64,000 nucleotides of DNA from the NCBI RefSeq assembly GCF_029637605.1, contig NZ_CP121261.1:4092001-4156000 (forward strand), written 5' to 3'. Position numbers and translations under genes: made by a program. Of this stretch, positions 1-7,596 are shown in pieces. Source of the stretch: Achromobacter spanius. Lineage in GTDB: Bacteria; Pseudomonadota; Gammaproteobacteria; Burkholderiales; Burkholderiaceae_B. Under the pieces are notes generated by a model. That model was not told the origin of the DNA. It saw nothing but the letters and a program-made list of their open reading frames with translations, and searched no databases. The stretch's first letter is position 1; each line of letters opens with the position of its first letter.

Positions 1-868
1 ACGAGTTGGCGCGAAAGCCGTCGGCCAGCTTGAACGAACCCAGCGTGTTCATGCCTTCCGGCGTGGTGCCCATGTTCTGACCCACGAACCAGCCGTCGCG
101 CGTTTGGCCAAACGCGGCAGCCAGCTTCACGACTTCAAAGTCGTATGTGCCGCCGATGATGTATTCCTGGATGCGTGCCGCGCTCTTGCCGCCAACGCGA
201 TCGTTGGTCGGGTCGAAGCGGTCATAGGCCGCGGCCAGGTTCAAGGGGCCGTTCACGTACTGCATGCCAACGGTCAGCACACGGTTGTTGTCGCCGGTGG
301 CGAAGCCGGTCTGCGTGGTGTCGCTGACGGTGTCGTCCGCGCTGAACGAATAGCCGACACCGGCCTTGAAGCCGCCCAGGCTGGGGGTTTGGTACAGCAC
401 CATGTTGTCCAGGCGCATCGTGTTGGCGCTGCCGAACGTGGTGCCCATGTTGGCGGTGTTGTAGCTGGTCGAGAACGGGTCGATCGAACCGAAGTACTTC
501 GACGCCAGGTTCGTCTGACGACCGAATTCCAAACGGCCCCAGGAATCGCTGTCCAGGCCCACGGTCGCCTGGCGACCGAACAGGCGGCCGTTCTGGGCTG
601 ACTTGCCATTCATGGGGCCGAAGCCGCCTTCCAGGGTGAACACGGCGCGCAGGCCGTCACCCAGGTCTTCCGTGCCGCGCAGGCCGAAACGCGAGCCGCT
701 GCTGACACCCTGAACGCCGCCAAAACGGCTTTGCTTGGCCCCGTTGAATTTCACTTGCTCGTAACCGATACCCGCGTCGATCAAGCCGTACAGCGTTACG
801 GAGTCGGCGGCTTGCGCGGCGCTGGCAAAGCCTGCCAGCAACGCAACGGCCAATAGCGTCTTCTTCAT
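1..868 (-). CDS. Gram-negative general porin, C-terminal part outside the window
   Basis: This is an outer-membrane trimeric porin of the Burkholderiales OmpC-like family, which lets small hydrophilic solutes diffuse into the periplasm. The start codon at 868 opens a typical signal peptide (KKTLLAVALLAGF, cleavage after AAQA) followed by the family's first beta strand, SVTLYGLIDAG. The conserved stretch SGSRFGLRGTEDLGDG lies at about residues 56-71, and GRQTNLASKYFGS marks the usual strand and loop region near residue 115. About 289 codons are visible. The family is usually 360-400 residues, so roughly a quarter is beyond base 1. The gene reads away from its neighbours and has its own upstream region with a candidate LysR-type site at 1021-1040. 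Substrate preference cannot be read from the sequence. Confidence 0.93.
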   Translation of the reverse strand, partial: MKKTLLAVALLAGFASAAQAADSVTLYGLIDAGIGYEQVKFNGAKQSRFGGVQGVSSGSRFGLRGTEDLGDGLRAVFTLEGGFGPMNGKSAQNGRLFGRQATVGLDSDSWGRLEFGRQTNLASKYFGSIDPFSTSYNTANMGTTFGSANTMRLDNMVLYQTPSLGGFKAGVGYSFSADDTVSDTTQTGFATGDNNRVLTVGMQYVNGPLNLAAAYDRFDPTNDRVGGKSAARIQEYIIGGTYDFEVVKLAAAFGQTRDGWFVGQNMGTTPEGMNTLGSFKLADGFRANS

Positions 869-1020
869 GTAAGTCCCCAAAATGGCGAGATAAAGGCATG
901 CGCAGTCGCGCCGTCCAGGCGACGGGGCGCTGCGTGCCGCTGCAATCCGCAAGCGGCGTCTGCACTAAATCCAGTGTCCATCCTGATGCAACTCTAAGTA
1001 ACACCGATTTCGACGAACTA

Positions 1021-1040
1021 CTTTCCACGATTGGGATAAT
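1021..1040. promoter_or_regulatory. Candidate LysR-type site 1 (porin side)
   Basis: CTTTCC, 8 bases, GATAAT: an imperfect inverted repeat with the same spacing as sites at 1861-1880 and 2047-2066. The spacer ACGATTGG nearly equals that of the second site (ACGAGTGG). It lies about 153 bases upstream of the porin start. The role as an operator of the LysR protein at 2122-3012 is inference. Confidence 0.4.
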
Positions 1041-1273
1041 GACAGCCGGCTGACATTTCAAAAGACCCGCAGGTTCTCCTCAGGCTCTCGTTAACGCCTT
1101 GAAAACAAATACGAATATTTGCTCGCTATTGAGAGGGGTGCAAGGCGCGGCAGCGTCACGGCACAAGAATTTTCGACAGCAGTTGTTGGCGGCTGCGTAC
1201 AGTGTTGCGGCGTAAACACCACAGTGTTGTCCCACAATCACCACGCCATCGCGGCCACCATTGCTTCGACGAA

Positions 1274-1306
1274 GACAAAAAAACCCCTTGGCGTCTCAAG
1301 GGGTTT
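1274..1306 (-). terminator. Rho-independent terminator of the DUF4148 gene
   Basis: A perfect 10-bp stem (AAACCCCTTG at 1281-1290 with CAAGGGGTTT at 1297-1306) with a six-base loop. Read on the minus strand it is followed by a run of T. It lies about 40 bases downstream of the DUF4148 stop codon. Confidence 0.85.
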
Positions 1307-1346
1307 CGTGACCATCCAGGCGCAGGTACAAGCCTGGCTTGCAGCC

Positions 1347-1730
1347 TTACTTGCCCTTGGGCGGGTAGTCCAACTCACCAAAGGTGTATTCGCCGCTGGC
1401 CTTGGCTTCGGCCAATTCCTGGCGGACTTGTTCGCGCGACTTGCCTGCCGATTGCGACACGGCGGCCTTGGGCGGGTAGTCCAGTTCGGCGGAGGTGACT
1501 TGGCCGGCGATCTTCGCGGCTTGCAGTTCTTGTTGGACCTGATCGCGCGTCAGGCTGGTTTGCTGCACCGTGGCGGGCGGGTAATCCAGTTCACCAAACG
1601 TGACCTGGCCGGCGGCCTTGGCGGCTTGCAATTCTTGCTGAACCTGCTCACGCGTCTTGCCATCGGCGTGGGCGGCGGACATGCCAACCAGGGTTGCGGT
1701 GACCATAAGTGCGCTTGCTAGTGCTTTCAT
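1347..1730 (-). CDS. Small secreted DUF4148-type triple-repeat protein
   Basis: This is a 127-residue exported protein of unknown function, matching the DUF4148 family that is common in Burkholderiales. A signal peptide (MKALASALMVTATLVGMSAA, cleavage near AHA-D) is followed by three copies of a unit of about 32 residues. Each copy has the form [TS]REQVQQELQAAK, then a short link, then a motif like GELDYPP. The unit looks like an amphipathic helix plus a conserved turn. The third copy is slightly diverged (VRQELAEAKASGEYTF). It has its own terminator and a candidate LysR-type site about 130-150 bases upstream (1861-1880), like the porin and the LysR gene beside it. The function is not known; secretion to the periplasm is inferred from the signal peptide. 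Confidence 0.85.
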   Translation of the reverse strand: MKALASALMVTATLVGMSAAHADGKTREQVQQELQAAKAAGQVTFGELDYPPATVQQTSLTRDQVQQELQAAKIAGQVTSAELDYPPKAAVSQSAGKSREQVRQELAEAKASGEYTFGELDYPPKGK

Positions 1731-1860
1731 TGTGATGACTCCATCCTAAACCTTGCACAGCGTCTGCTGCCAGAATGGCAACGGCTTTGTGACTGTTTGA
1801 TTGCTGGGACGAAGTATCTGGGGTTTCAAGCCTAGTAAAAACCCTTATTTTGGTGAACAT

Positions 1861-1880
1861 ATTTTCACGAGTGGGACAAT
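1861..1880. promoter_or_regulatory. Candidate LysR-type site 2 (DUF4148 side)
   Basis: ATTTTC, 8 bases, GACAAT: an inverted repeat with one mismatch (ATTNTC...GANAAT). It lies 131-150 bases upstream of the DUF4148 start. It shares 15 of 20 positions with the site at 2047-2066 and most positions with the one at 1021-1040. Confidence 0.45.
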
Positions 1881-2046
1881 TGCTCGTTGCATCCGGCAAA
1901 TGCCGCAGAAATTTGCGCAACTTCTGCGCATCCCCATGGGCCTCGACGTGCCGTAAGCCCTACAGGCATTCAGCTTGCCGCAAGCCGGACAGAGAAATTC
2001 GGCTTGAGAGCCTTCGGAAGCAGATGTTCGTCACGCGGGAATAGAC

Positions 2047-2078
2047 ATTTTCGCTGACGGGACAATAAATCCATTTAT
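2047..2078. promoter_or_regulatory. Candidate LysR-type site 3 plus inverted repeat (autoregulatory)
   Basis: ATTTTC, 8 bases, GACAAT at 2047-2066, overlapped by the exact inverted repeat ATAAAT-CC-ATTTAT at 2065-2078. The block lies 44-75 bases before the LysR start codon, where LysR-type regulators commonly bind to control their own gene. The binding protein is inferred. Confidence 0.45.
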
Positions 2079-2121
2079 CATACAAACCTGCCAGAAATGG
2101 AATTTATAGACTCGAGGCCCC

Positions 2122-3012
2122 ATGGATATCCAGCTTAACGACATCGCGCTCTTTGTCGAAGTCGCCAAGCGCAAGAACTTCAGCCACGCCGCCGAAGCCT
2201 TGAATATTCCGACATCCACGCTCTCGCGCCGCGTCAGTGAACTGGAACGCAGCGTCGGGATGCGGCTGCTGAACCGCAGCACGCGCAAAATCGATCTGAC
2301 CGAAGCCGGCGCCATCTATTTCGAACGCTGCCGGCACATCGTCGAAGAAGCGCGCATCGCGCATGACCAATTGCTGGACATGGCGGTGCAGCCCAAAGGG
2401 CGTTTGCGCATTTCACTACCCACCAGTCTGGCGCAACTGTTCTTGCCCGCGGTCATTCGCGAGTTCCGCGAACAGCACCCCGACATCGAATGCGATTTCG
2501 ATCTGAGCATGCGTCCAATCGACCCCATCAGCAATCCGTTCGACCTGGTTCTGCGCTTCGGGCAGCAACCCGATTCGAGCCTGATCTCACGCAAGATCGT
2601 GCTGATGGCGCACCAGTTGTATGCGTCGCCGGACTATCTGGCGCGCTACGGCGAGCCGCGCGTACCGGCGGACCTCAGCCACCACGAATGCCTGCGCCCC
2701 ACGATGCGCGAGGAATCGTCCTTCTGGATGCTGCATTCGGGCGACAAGGTAGAGCGCGTGCAAGTGTCGGGCAGGCTGTCGGCAAACAACGTGGGCATGT
2801 TGGGGCGGCTGGCCGGCCAGGGCTTGGGCATTACGCCGCTGCTGGTATTCGACGCGATGGAACGCGCCATCAATCAAGCGGGCCTGGTGCGCGTGCTACC
2901 CGATTGGAGCCTCACGCCCCTGCCGCTATTCGCGTTGCTACCCTCGCGCATGCTGCCCGCCAAAACCAAGGCGTTCCTGGATTTCATCCAACCGAGATTG
3001 TCGGATTCGTAG
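2122..3012 (+). CDS. LysR-family transcriptional regulator
   Basis: This 296-residue LysR-type regulator has a winged helix-turn-helix at residues 5-64, with a recognition helix around NIPTSTLSRRVSELERSVG. A periplasmic-binding-protein-like effector domain spans about residues 90-290. Length and layout are standard for the family; the effector is unknown. The HTH with LNRSTRKIDLTEAG resembles the AaeR/DsdC-like branch, but I cannot place it more precisely. It lies beside a DUF4148 gene and a porin, and a similar 20-bp inverted repeat precedes all three, suggesting it controls them and itself. Its stop codon TAG is formed by the first bases of a dispersed intergenic repeat at 3009-3075. Confidence 0.88.
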   Translation: MDIQLNDIALFVEVAKRKNFSHAAEALNIPTSTLSRRVSELERSVGMRLLNRSTRKIDLTEAGAIYFERCRHIVEEARIAHDQLLDMAVQPKGRLRISLPTSLAQLFLPAVIREFREQHPDIECDFDLSMRPIDPISNPFDLVLRFGQQPDSSLISRKIVLMAHQLYASPDYLARYGEPRVPADLSHHECLRPTMREESSFWMLHSGDKVERVQVSGRLSANNVGMLGRLAGQGLGITPLLVFDAMERAINQAGLVRVLPDWSLTPLPLFALLPSRMLPAKTKAFLDFIQPRLSDS

Positions 3013-3075
3013 GATGGGTGGAGCGCGAGGAATCCGCCGCCAAGCACCCCACCGCAATTCGCGCGAAACCCATCA
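3009..3075 (+). repeat. Dispersed intergenic repeat, copy 1
   Basis: The unit is about 65 bases. It starts GTAGGATGGGTG, passes a short GAGCGCGAG box and ends CGCGCGAAACCCATCA, so its ends are inverted repeats of each other (GATGGGT/ACCCATC). The start supplies the TAG stop codon of the LysR gene. The whole gap 3013-3408 between the converging LysR and apt genes is filled with copies of this unit and has no gene. Confidence 0.8.
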
Positions 3076-3157
3076 AGCAGCCGCTGAACAAACAAAAATT
3101 CAGCCACACCGCAGCGATGAACACCTAGCAAATTCACCCACAACGCGACGGTCACCT

Positions 3158-3221
3158 GATGGGTTCGCGCGATCAGCATTGCATTCCCAATGCACACCGC
3201 CGCGCGCCACACCCATCCTAC
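3158..3221 (-). repeat. Dispersed intergenic repeat, copy 2 (inverted)
   Basis: This copy is in reverse orientation: it opens TGATGGGTTCGCGCG and closes with ACCCATCCTAC. Its middle differs from the other copies. Together with copy 3 it makes a perfect 12-bp inverted repeat at 3210-3221 and 3230-3241, which can form a hairpin with an 8-base loop. Confidence 0.75.
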
Positions 3222-3229
3222 CGACAACC

Positions 3230-3295
3230 GTAGGATGGGTGCAGCGCGAGAGACCCGCGCCAAGAACCCCACCCCAATTCGCGCGAAACCCATCA
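3230..3295 (+). repeat. Dispersed intergenic repeat, copy 3
   Basis: This is nearly identical to copy 1 over its whole length (same GTAGGATGGGTG start, CAAG-ACCCCACC middle and GCGCGAAACCCATCAAGCA end). Confidence 0.8.
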
Positions 3296-3321
3296 AGCAA
3301 CGGCGAATAAAACGGCAAACC

Positions 3322-3387
3322 CTAGGATGAATGCAGCGCAAGAAACCCGCGTCAAGCACCCCACCCCAACCCACGCGAAACCCATCA
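3322..3387 (+). repeat. Dispersed intergenic repeat, copy 4 (degenerate)
   Basis: A diverged copy: TAGGATGAATGCAGCGC at the start and ACGCGAAACCCATCA at the end, with the same CAAGCACCCCACCCC middle. It ends about 20 bases before the apt stop codon. Confidence 0.7.
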
Positions 3388-3408
3388 CTCCACCGTTACC
3401 AGCAACCC

Positions 3409-3960
3409 CTATGGCGTATCCGCTCCATACTGGCAAACCGTAAACAGCGGCGTGCCCGTTGCGGCGACTTTCGCCGATCCGCCCAGATCAGGCAGATCAA
3501 TAATCGCCGCGGCCTCCACCACATTCGCGCCCAGGCGTTGCAGTAGCTTGATCGCGGCCAGCATCGTGCCGCCCGTGGCGATCAAATCATCGACCAGCAG
3601 TACGCGCTGACCGGTGCGCACGGAGTCCGTGTGCATCTCAACCGCCGCGTTGCCGTATTCCAGCGAATATTCCTCGGCCACCGTACGGAAAGGCAGCTTG
3701 CCCTTTTTGCGCACCGGCACGAAACCCAGGTTGAGTTCATAGGCCAGCACGCTGCCCACGATGAAACCGCGCGCGTCCACACCCGCCACCAGGTCAAGGC
3801 GTTGGCGCATATAGCGGTAAACGAACAGATCGATCAGAACCCGGAACGCCCGCGGGTCCTGCAGAACGGGCGTGATGTCGCGGAAGGTGACACCGGGTTG
3901 GGGCCAGTCCGGAACGCTGCGGATGGTGCGCCGGATGGCCTCGGCGTTGTCGGTCTGCAT
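3409..3960 (-). CDS. apt: Adenine phosphoribosyltransferase
   Basis: This enzyme makes AMP from adenine and PRPP in purine salvage in the cytoplasm. The 183-residue protein has the family's N-terminal [19 protein letters not shown], the [10 protein letters not shown] loop, and the PRPP-binding motif [13 protein letters not shown] at residues 120-132. Length is typical for bacterial Apt. It lies 54 bases downstream of cydC on the same strand, so it may be read from the end of the cyd operon, although the two functions are unrelated. Its 3' side faces the repeat cluster at 3009-3387. Confidence 0.97.
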   Translation of the reverse strand: MQTDNAEAIRRTIRSVPDWPQPGVTFRDITPVLQDPRAFRVLIDLFVYRYMRQRLDLVAGVDARGFIVGSVLAYELNLGFVPVRKKGKLPFRTVAEEYSLEYGNAAVEMHTDSVRTGQRVLLVDDLIATGGTMLAAIKLLQRLGANVVEAAAIIDLPDLGGSAKVAATGTPLFTVCQYGADTP

Positions 3961-4014
3961 GAAAGGCGGGCCTGAAGAATTGAAGCAAGGCGAACTATAA
4001 CCTTGCCACCGCGC

Positions 4015-5712
4015 TTAAGCCAGGATTGCCGCCTGCGATGACACGTCATGCAATCGACCATTGCGCAATTGCAGGCAACGGTCCATCGCGCCGGGAGGCA
4101 AGGCCGCGTGCGTGGCCAGCACCACGGTGCGTCCCTGCACCGCGCGCTCCAGGTCATTGAAGAAGTCAGCTTCCGCCACGGCGTCCAAACCGGCGGTGGG
4201 TTCGTCCAGCACAAGCACGGCGGCTGGCGACAGCAGTGCGCGCGCCAGGCACAGTCGGCGCGCCTGCCCCGCCGACAACTGCGACCCCGTTTCTCCCGCC
4301 CAGGTGTCCAACCCTTCCGGCAGCGCGCGCACAAAGTCGCCCAGCCGGGCCGCATCCAAGGCGCGCCACAACGCCTCGTCGTCGGCCGAGGCATCACCAA
4401 TCAGCAGATTGGTGCGCAGGGTGCCCAGAAACACGGGCGCATCCTGCGACAGCAAGGCAATGCGCCGATGCCAGTCGCTTTGCATGGCGTCGCGCGCATC
4501 GCATCCGCCAAAGCGCACCTGCCCCGCCTGCGGGTCTTCCAAGCGCAGGATCAAGTGCAACAAGGTGGACTTGCCCGCGCCGCTGGCACCCAGGATTGCC
4601 ACGCGATCGCCCGGCTCCACCCGTAGATCGATGCCATCCAGCACCACCGGGCTGGCGCCCACCGACCGGGCGGGATAGCAGAAGCTGACGCCGACCAACT
4701 CCAGCGCCCCGGCGGCCGGCAAGGGGCGCGGCGTGGCCGGGTCGTGCATGTCGGGCTGTGCCTGTGTAACGTCCCGGATGCGCGCCGCCGCCGTCATGGC
4801 GGAGCCCATGCGCGAAGCGCCCCGCATGATCGGCCCCGCCACTTCAAAAATGCCGATGACGGCCAACAGCAGCCCCGCCAGCACCGGCCCTTCGATGCCG
4901 CCCGCTTCGTGCGTCCCCAAGCCGAACCACAACAACGCCAGCACCGACACCCCCGCCGCCACCTGCAAGAACCACTGCCCTCTTGCGGCTACACGCGCCT
5001 GGCTTCGGCGAGCCTGCGCACTGGCCTCACACAAGCGTTCAAAATGCTCGGCCGTCTGCGCTTGCGCGTGCAACGCCACCATGTCCGCGTGGCCGTCCAC
5101 CGCATCCAAGGTTGCCGCGCGCAGTCCCGCCGCGCTTTCCTGCGCGGCCGCGCCCGGCTTGCGCACGGCGCGCAGCAGCCACAGGGGCACCAACACACAG
5201 GCGGTCAGCAATGCCAGCGCAAATGCCAGCGCGGCGGCAGGCACCCACATGCCCAACACGGCGGTCAGTACCGCCCCCGCCAGCACGGCCGTCGCCAGGG
5301 GCGCCAGCACAAACAGGAACACCGTATCCAAGGCATCGACGTCGCCCGTCATGCGAGCGACCAGATCGCCGTTGCGATAGCGCGCCAGTTGGCGGGGCGT
5401 CAAGCGAATCAAGGCGCCGAACACCGTGGCGCGCAAGTCCGCCAGCAGACGCAAAGTGGCTGAATGGCCCACCACACGATCCGCGTAACGGGACACGATG
5501 CGCAGGAAAGACAGCCCGCGCACCAGCGCTGACGGCGCAAACAGATTAAAGACGCCGCCTGCGCCCGCGATCGCGGCGCCAGTCAGGAACCAACCCGAAA
5601 CGCCAAGCAGCCCAACGCCTGCGGCAACGGTTGCCAGCGCACAGAACAATGCGAGTAAAAGCCCGCCTTTTCGGCGCGCATACAAGGGCAACAGCAACAA
5701 CAGATTCTTCAT
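4015..5712 (-). CDS. cydC: Thiol reductant ABC exporter, subunit CydC
   Basis: With CydD this forms a heterodimeric inner-membrane ABC exporter that moves cysteine and glutathione to the periplasm and is needed to assemble cytochrome bd. The 565-residue protein is a membrane domain (about residues 1-310) followed by a nucleotide-binding domain. Its Walker A is GASGAGKS (about residue 375), the signature is LSAGQARR (about 480) and the Walker B region is VLDEPTAGLD (about 497). The signature has A in place of the first G of LSGGQ. The start codon overlaps the cydD stop codon (ATGA). It is the last gene of cydABXDC. Confidence 0.94.
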   Translation of the reverse strand: MKNLLLLLPLYARRKGGLLLALFCALATVAAGVGLLGVSGWFLTGAAIAGAGGVFNLFAPSALVRGLSFLRIVSRYADRVVGHSATLRLLADLRATVFGALIRLTPRQLARYRNGDLVARMTGDVDALDTVFLFVLAPLATAVLAGAVLTAVLGMWVPAAALAFALALLTACVLVPLWLLRAVRKPGAAAQESAAGLRAATLDAVDGHADMVALHAQAQTAEHFERLCEASAQARRSQARVAARGQWFLQVAAGVSVLALLWFGLGTHEAGGIEGPVLAGLLLAVIGIFEVAGPIMRGASRMGSAMTAAARIRDVTQAQPDMHDPATPRPLPAAGALELVGVSFCYPARSVGASPVVLDGIDLRVEPGDRVAILGASGAGKSTLLHLILRLEDPQAGQVRFGGCDARDAMQSDWHRRIALLSQDAPVFLGTLRTNLLIGDASADDEALWRALDAARLGDFVRALPEGLDTWAGETGSQLSAGQARRLCLARALLSPAAVLVLDEPTAGLDAVAEADFFNDLERAVQGRTVVLATHAALPPGAMDRCLQLRNGRLHDVSSQAAILA

Positions 5713-7460
5713 GCGTCTTCCACCTTCCCGCCCACCACCCGCACGACACGGCCCAGTCGCGCCGCCACCGCGGCAGAATGCGTCGCCAGCAGCAAGGTGC
5801 GGCCGACGGAGAACGTCAGGATTTCATCCAGCAGCCGCGCCTGGGTTGCCTCGTCCAGATGCGCCGTGGGTTCATCCAGCAGGATCAGGCCGGGGTCACG
5901 CAGGAACAGGCGCGCCAGCGCCACGCGCTGCGCCTGCCCCCCAGACAAGCCCTGGCCTCGGCTGCCCAGCTGCGTATCCAGGCGTTGCGGCAGCGCGACC
6001 GCGAACTCAAGCACACAGGCGCGTCGCGCGGCTTCCTGCACATCGGTGTCGGACGCGCCGGGACAGCCCAGCCGGATGTTGTCGGCGATGGAGCCGGCCA
6101 GCAATTGCGGTGTCTGTCCAATCAAGGCGACCCGGCCGCGCAATGCGGTTTCATCCCAGTCGGCCAAAGGCTGGCCGTCGATAAGAATCTCGCCTTGACA
6201 GGGGCGCAGCCGCGCGATGGCCTCGATCAACGTGGACTTGCCGATACCGCTAGGCCCCATCAACGCCACGTGCTCGCCGGGCGCCAGCGTCAGCGACGCC
6301 TCGGACAAAACGGCTTGCGACCGTCCTGGCGCCAGGATGGTCAAGCCGGACACCGCCAGGCCCGCGCCCGACGACATTACCGTCGAAGCGCGGCCGCCAT
6401 GCACAGGCTTGGGCGCGCCATCCTCTTGCGGCAGGCCATCGAACAATACGGCGATCTGCGTGACGGCAGCCAGCGCCGTGGCGCGGTCGTGATAGTGCGC
6501 TGCGAATTGACGCAGCGGCGCATAGACCTCCGGCGCCATCAACAGGCAGAACAGGCCCGCCTGCAACGTCAGAGGTGACCAGCGCACATCCAAAAACCCC
6601 AGGTACGTCAGACCGATATACACGGCCACGCCCGCCACGCCCAAGGCCGCGAAGAACTCCAGTACGGCCGACGACAGGAACGCAATGCGCAGCACCGACA
6701 TCGTGCGTTGGCGCAACGCGTCGCTGGCCGCTACGACCGAAGCCGCTTCGGCGTCGGCGCGCCCATAGAGCTTCAGCGTGGACAAGCCACGCAGACGGTC
6801 CGCGAAAAACCCGGACAAACGAGCGAAGGCGCGCAAATGGCGGCGGCTGGCGCCTTGCGCGCCCCACCCGACCAAGGCCATGAACAGGGGAATCAAGGGC
6901 GCGGTGATCAGCAACACCAGCCCGGCAACCACATCCACCGGCAGCAGCAATACCGAAAACGCCACCGGCAACATCGCGGCGGCCGCCATGGCGGGCAGGT
7001 ACTTGGCAAAGAAGCCATCCAGGGCCTCGACCTGATCCACGACCGCGCTGGCCAGTTCGCCAGACGCCTTGCCCCGGCTCCAGTAAGGCCCCTTGGCGAC
7101 CATGCGCGCAAACAGCGACTGGCGCACGTGGCGCTTGATGCGTTCGGCCGCGTCCGCGCCCGCGCGCTCGGCCGCCCAGGTAATGGTGGCGCGCAGCAGC
7201 ATCAAGGCGGCGATGCCCACAATGCTGGCCAACAATTCCTGGCGCGGCACGTCTTGCATGATCGCCGCGTCCAGCACGCTGGCCAGCAGCCATGCCTGAA
7301 CCACCAGCAAGGCGCCGCTGACGAGCGGCGCGCCGCCTGCCAGCATCAAGGGAAGCCTGGCCGACTTGGCAAGCGTCATCAACCACCGCGACTGCTCGCG
7401 CGGCGGTTTCTGCAAACTTGCCGAAGGATCGTGCTCTAGGCTGCTAGTGCCGCCGCTCAC
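5709..7460 (-). CDS. cydD: Thiol reductant ABC exporter, subunit CydD
   Basis: This is the partner of CydC in the cysteine/glutathione exporter required for bd oxidase maturation. The 583-residue half-transporter has a six-helix membrane domain (about residues 25-330) and an ATPase domain with Walker A GPSGIGKS (about residue 400), signature LSGGQAQR (about 503) and LDEPTAHLDEAT (about 525). The start is GTG at 7460 and overlaps the cydX stop codon (GTGA), implying translational coupling. An internal ATG at codon 28 is possible but would cut the usual N-terminus. It overlaps cydC by four bases. Confidence 0.94.
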   Translation of the reverse strand: MSGGTSSLEHDPSASLQKPPREQSRWLMTLAKSARLPLMLAGGAPLVSGALLVVQAWLLASVLDAAIMQDVPRQELLASIVGIAALMLLRATITWAAERAGADAAERIKRHVRQSLFARMVAKGPYWSRGKASGELASAVVDQVEALDGFFAKYLPAMAAAAMLPVAFSVLLLPVDVVAGLVLLITAPLIPLFMALVGWGAQGASRRHLRAFARLSGFFADRLRGLSTLKLYGRADAEAASVVAASDALRQRTMSVLRIAFLSSAVLEFFAALGVAGVAVYIGLTYLGFLDVRWSPLTLQAGLFCLLMAPEVYAPLRQFAAHYHDRATALAAVTQIAVLFDGLPQEDGAPKPVHGGRASTVMSSGAGLAVSGLTILAPGRSQAVLSEASLTLAPGEHVALMGPSGIGKSTLIEAIARLRPCQGEILIDGQPLADWDETALRGRVALIGQTPQLLAGSIADNIRLGCPGASDTDVQEAARRACVLEFAVALPQRLDTQLGSRGQGLSGGQAQRVALARLFLRDPGLILLDEPTAHLDEATQARLLDEILTFSVGRTLLLATHSAAVAARLGRVVRVVGGKVEDA

Positions 7461-7582
7461 TCGTCGTCACGGTTGGCGCGCGGGTCATGCGTTTGACCCT
7501 CGCGCAGCTCGAACCACATTGCATTGAGAATGGCGAAGGCACACGCCAAACCCAGACCGAGTATCCACGAGAAATACCACAT
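7457..7582 (-). CDS. cydX: Cytochrome bd oxidase small subunit CydX
   Basis: This is a 41-residue single-helix membrane protein that stabilises the haem site of cytochrome bd. It begins MWYFSWILGLGLACAFAI, which matches the family's highly conserved MWYF-WILG start, followed by NAMWFELREG and a charged tail. A good ribosome-binding site (AAGGAG) stands about 10 bases upstream. It lies between cydB and cydD and shares four bases with the GTG start of cydD. The order cydB-cydX is the usual one. Confidence 0.95.
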   Translation of the reverse strand: MWYFSWILGLGLACAFAILNAMWFELREGQTHDPRANRDDE

Positions 7583-7596
7583 GGATTGGACTCCTT

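Larger units (their letters stand above)
869..1346. other. Intergenic region between porin and DUF4148 gene
   Basis: These 478 bases hold no convincing gene. The half next to the porin is its upstream region and carries a candidate regulator site at 1021-1040. The other end carries the DUF4148 gene's terminator at 1274-1306. A short direct repeat ACAGTGTTG occurs near 1200 and 1219 with no evident meaning. Confidence 0.6.
1731..2121. other. Divergent regulatory region between DUF4148 and LysR genes
   Basis: These 391 bases contain no gene I can support. They hold two copies of the candidate LysR-type site, one nearer each divergent gene, and an exact inverted repeat ATAAAT-CC-ATTTAT at 2065-2078 directly before the LysR gene. 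The middle (1940-2000) has short imperfect repeats of the form GCCGYAAGCC. Confidence 0.55.
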
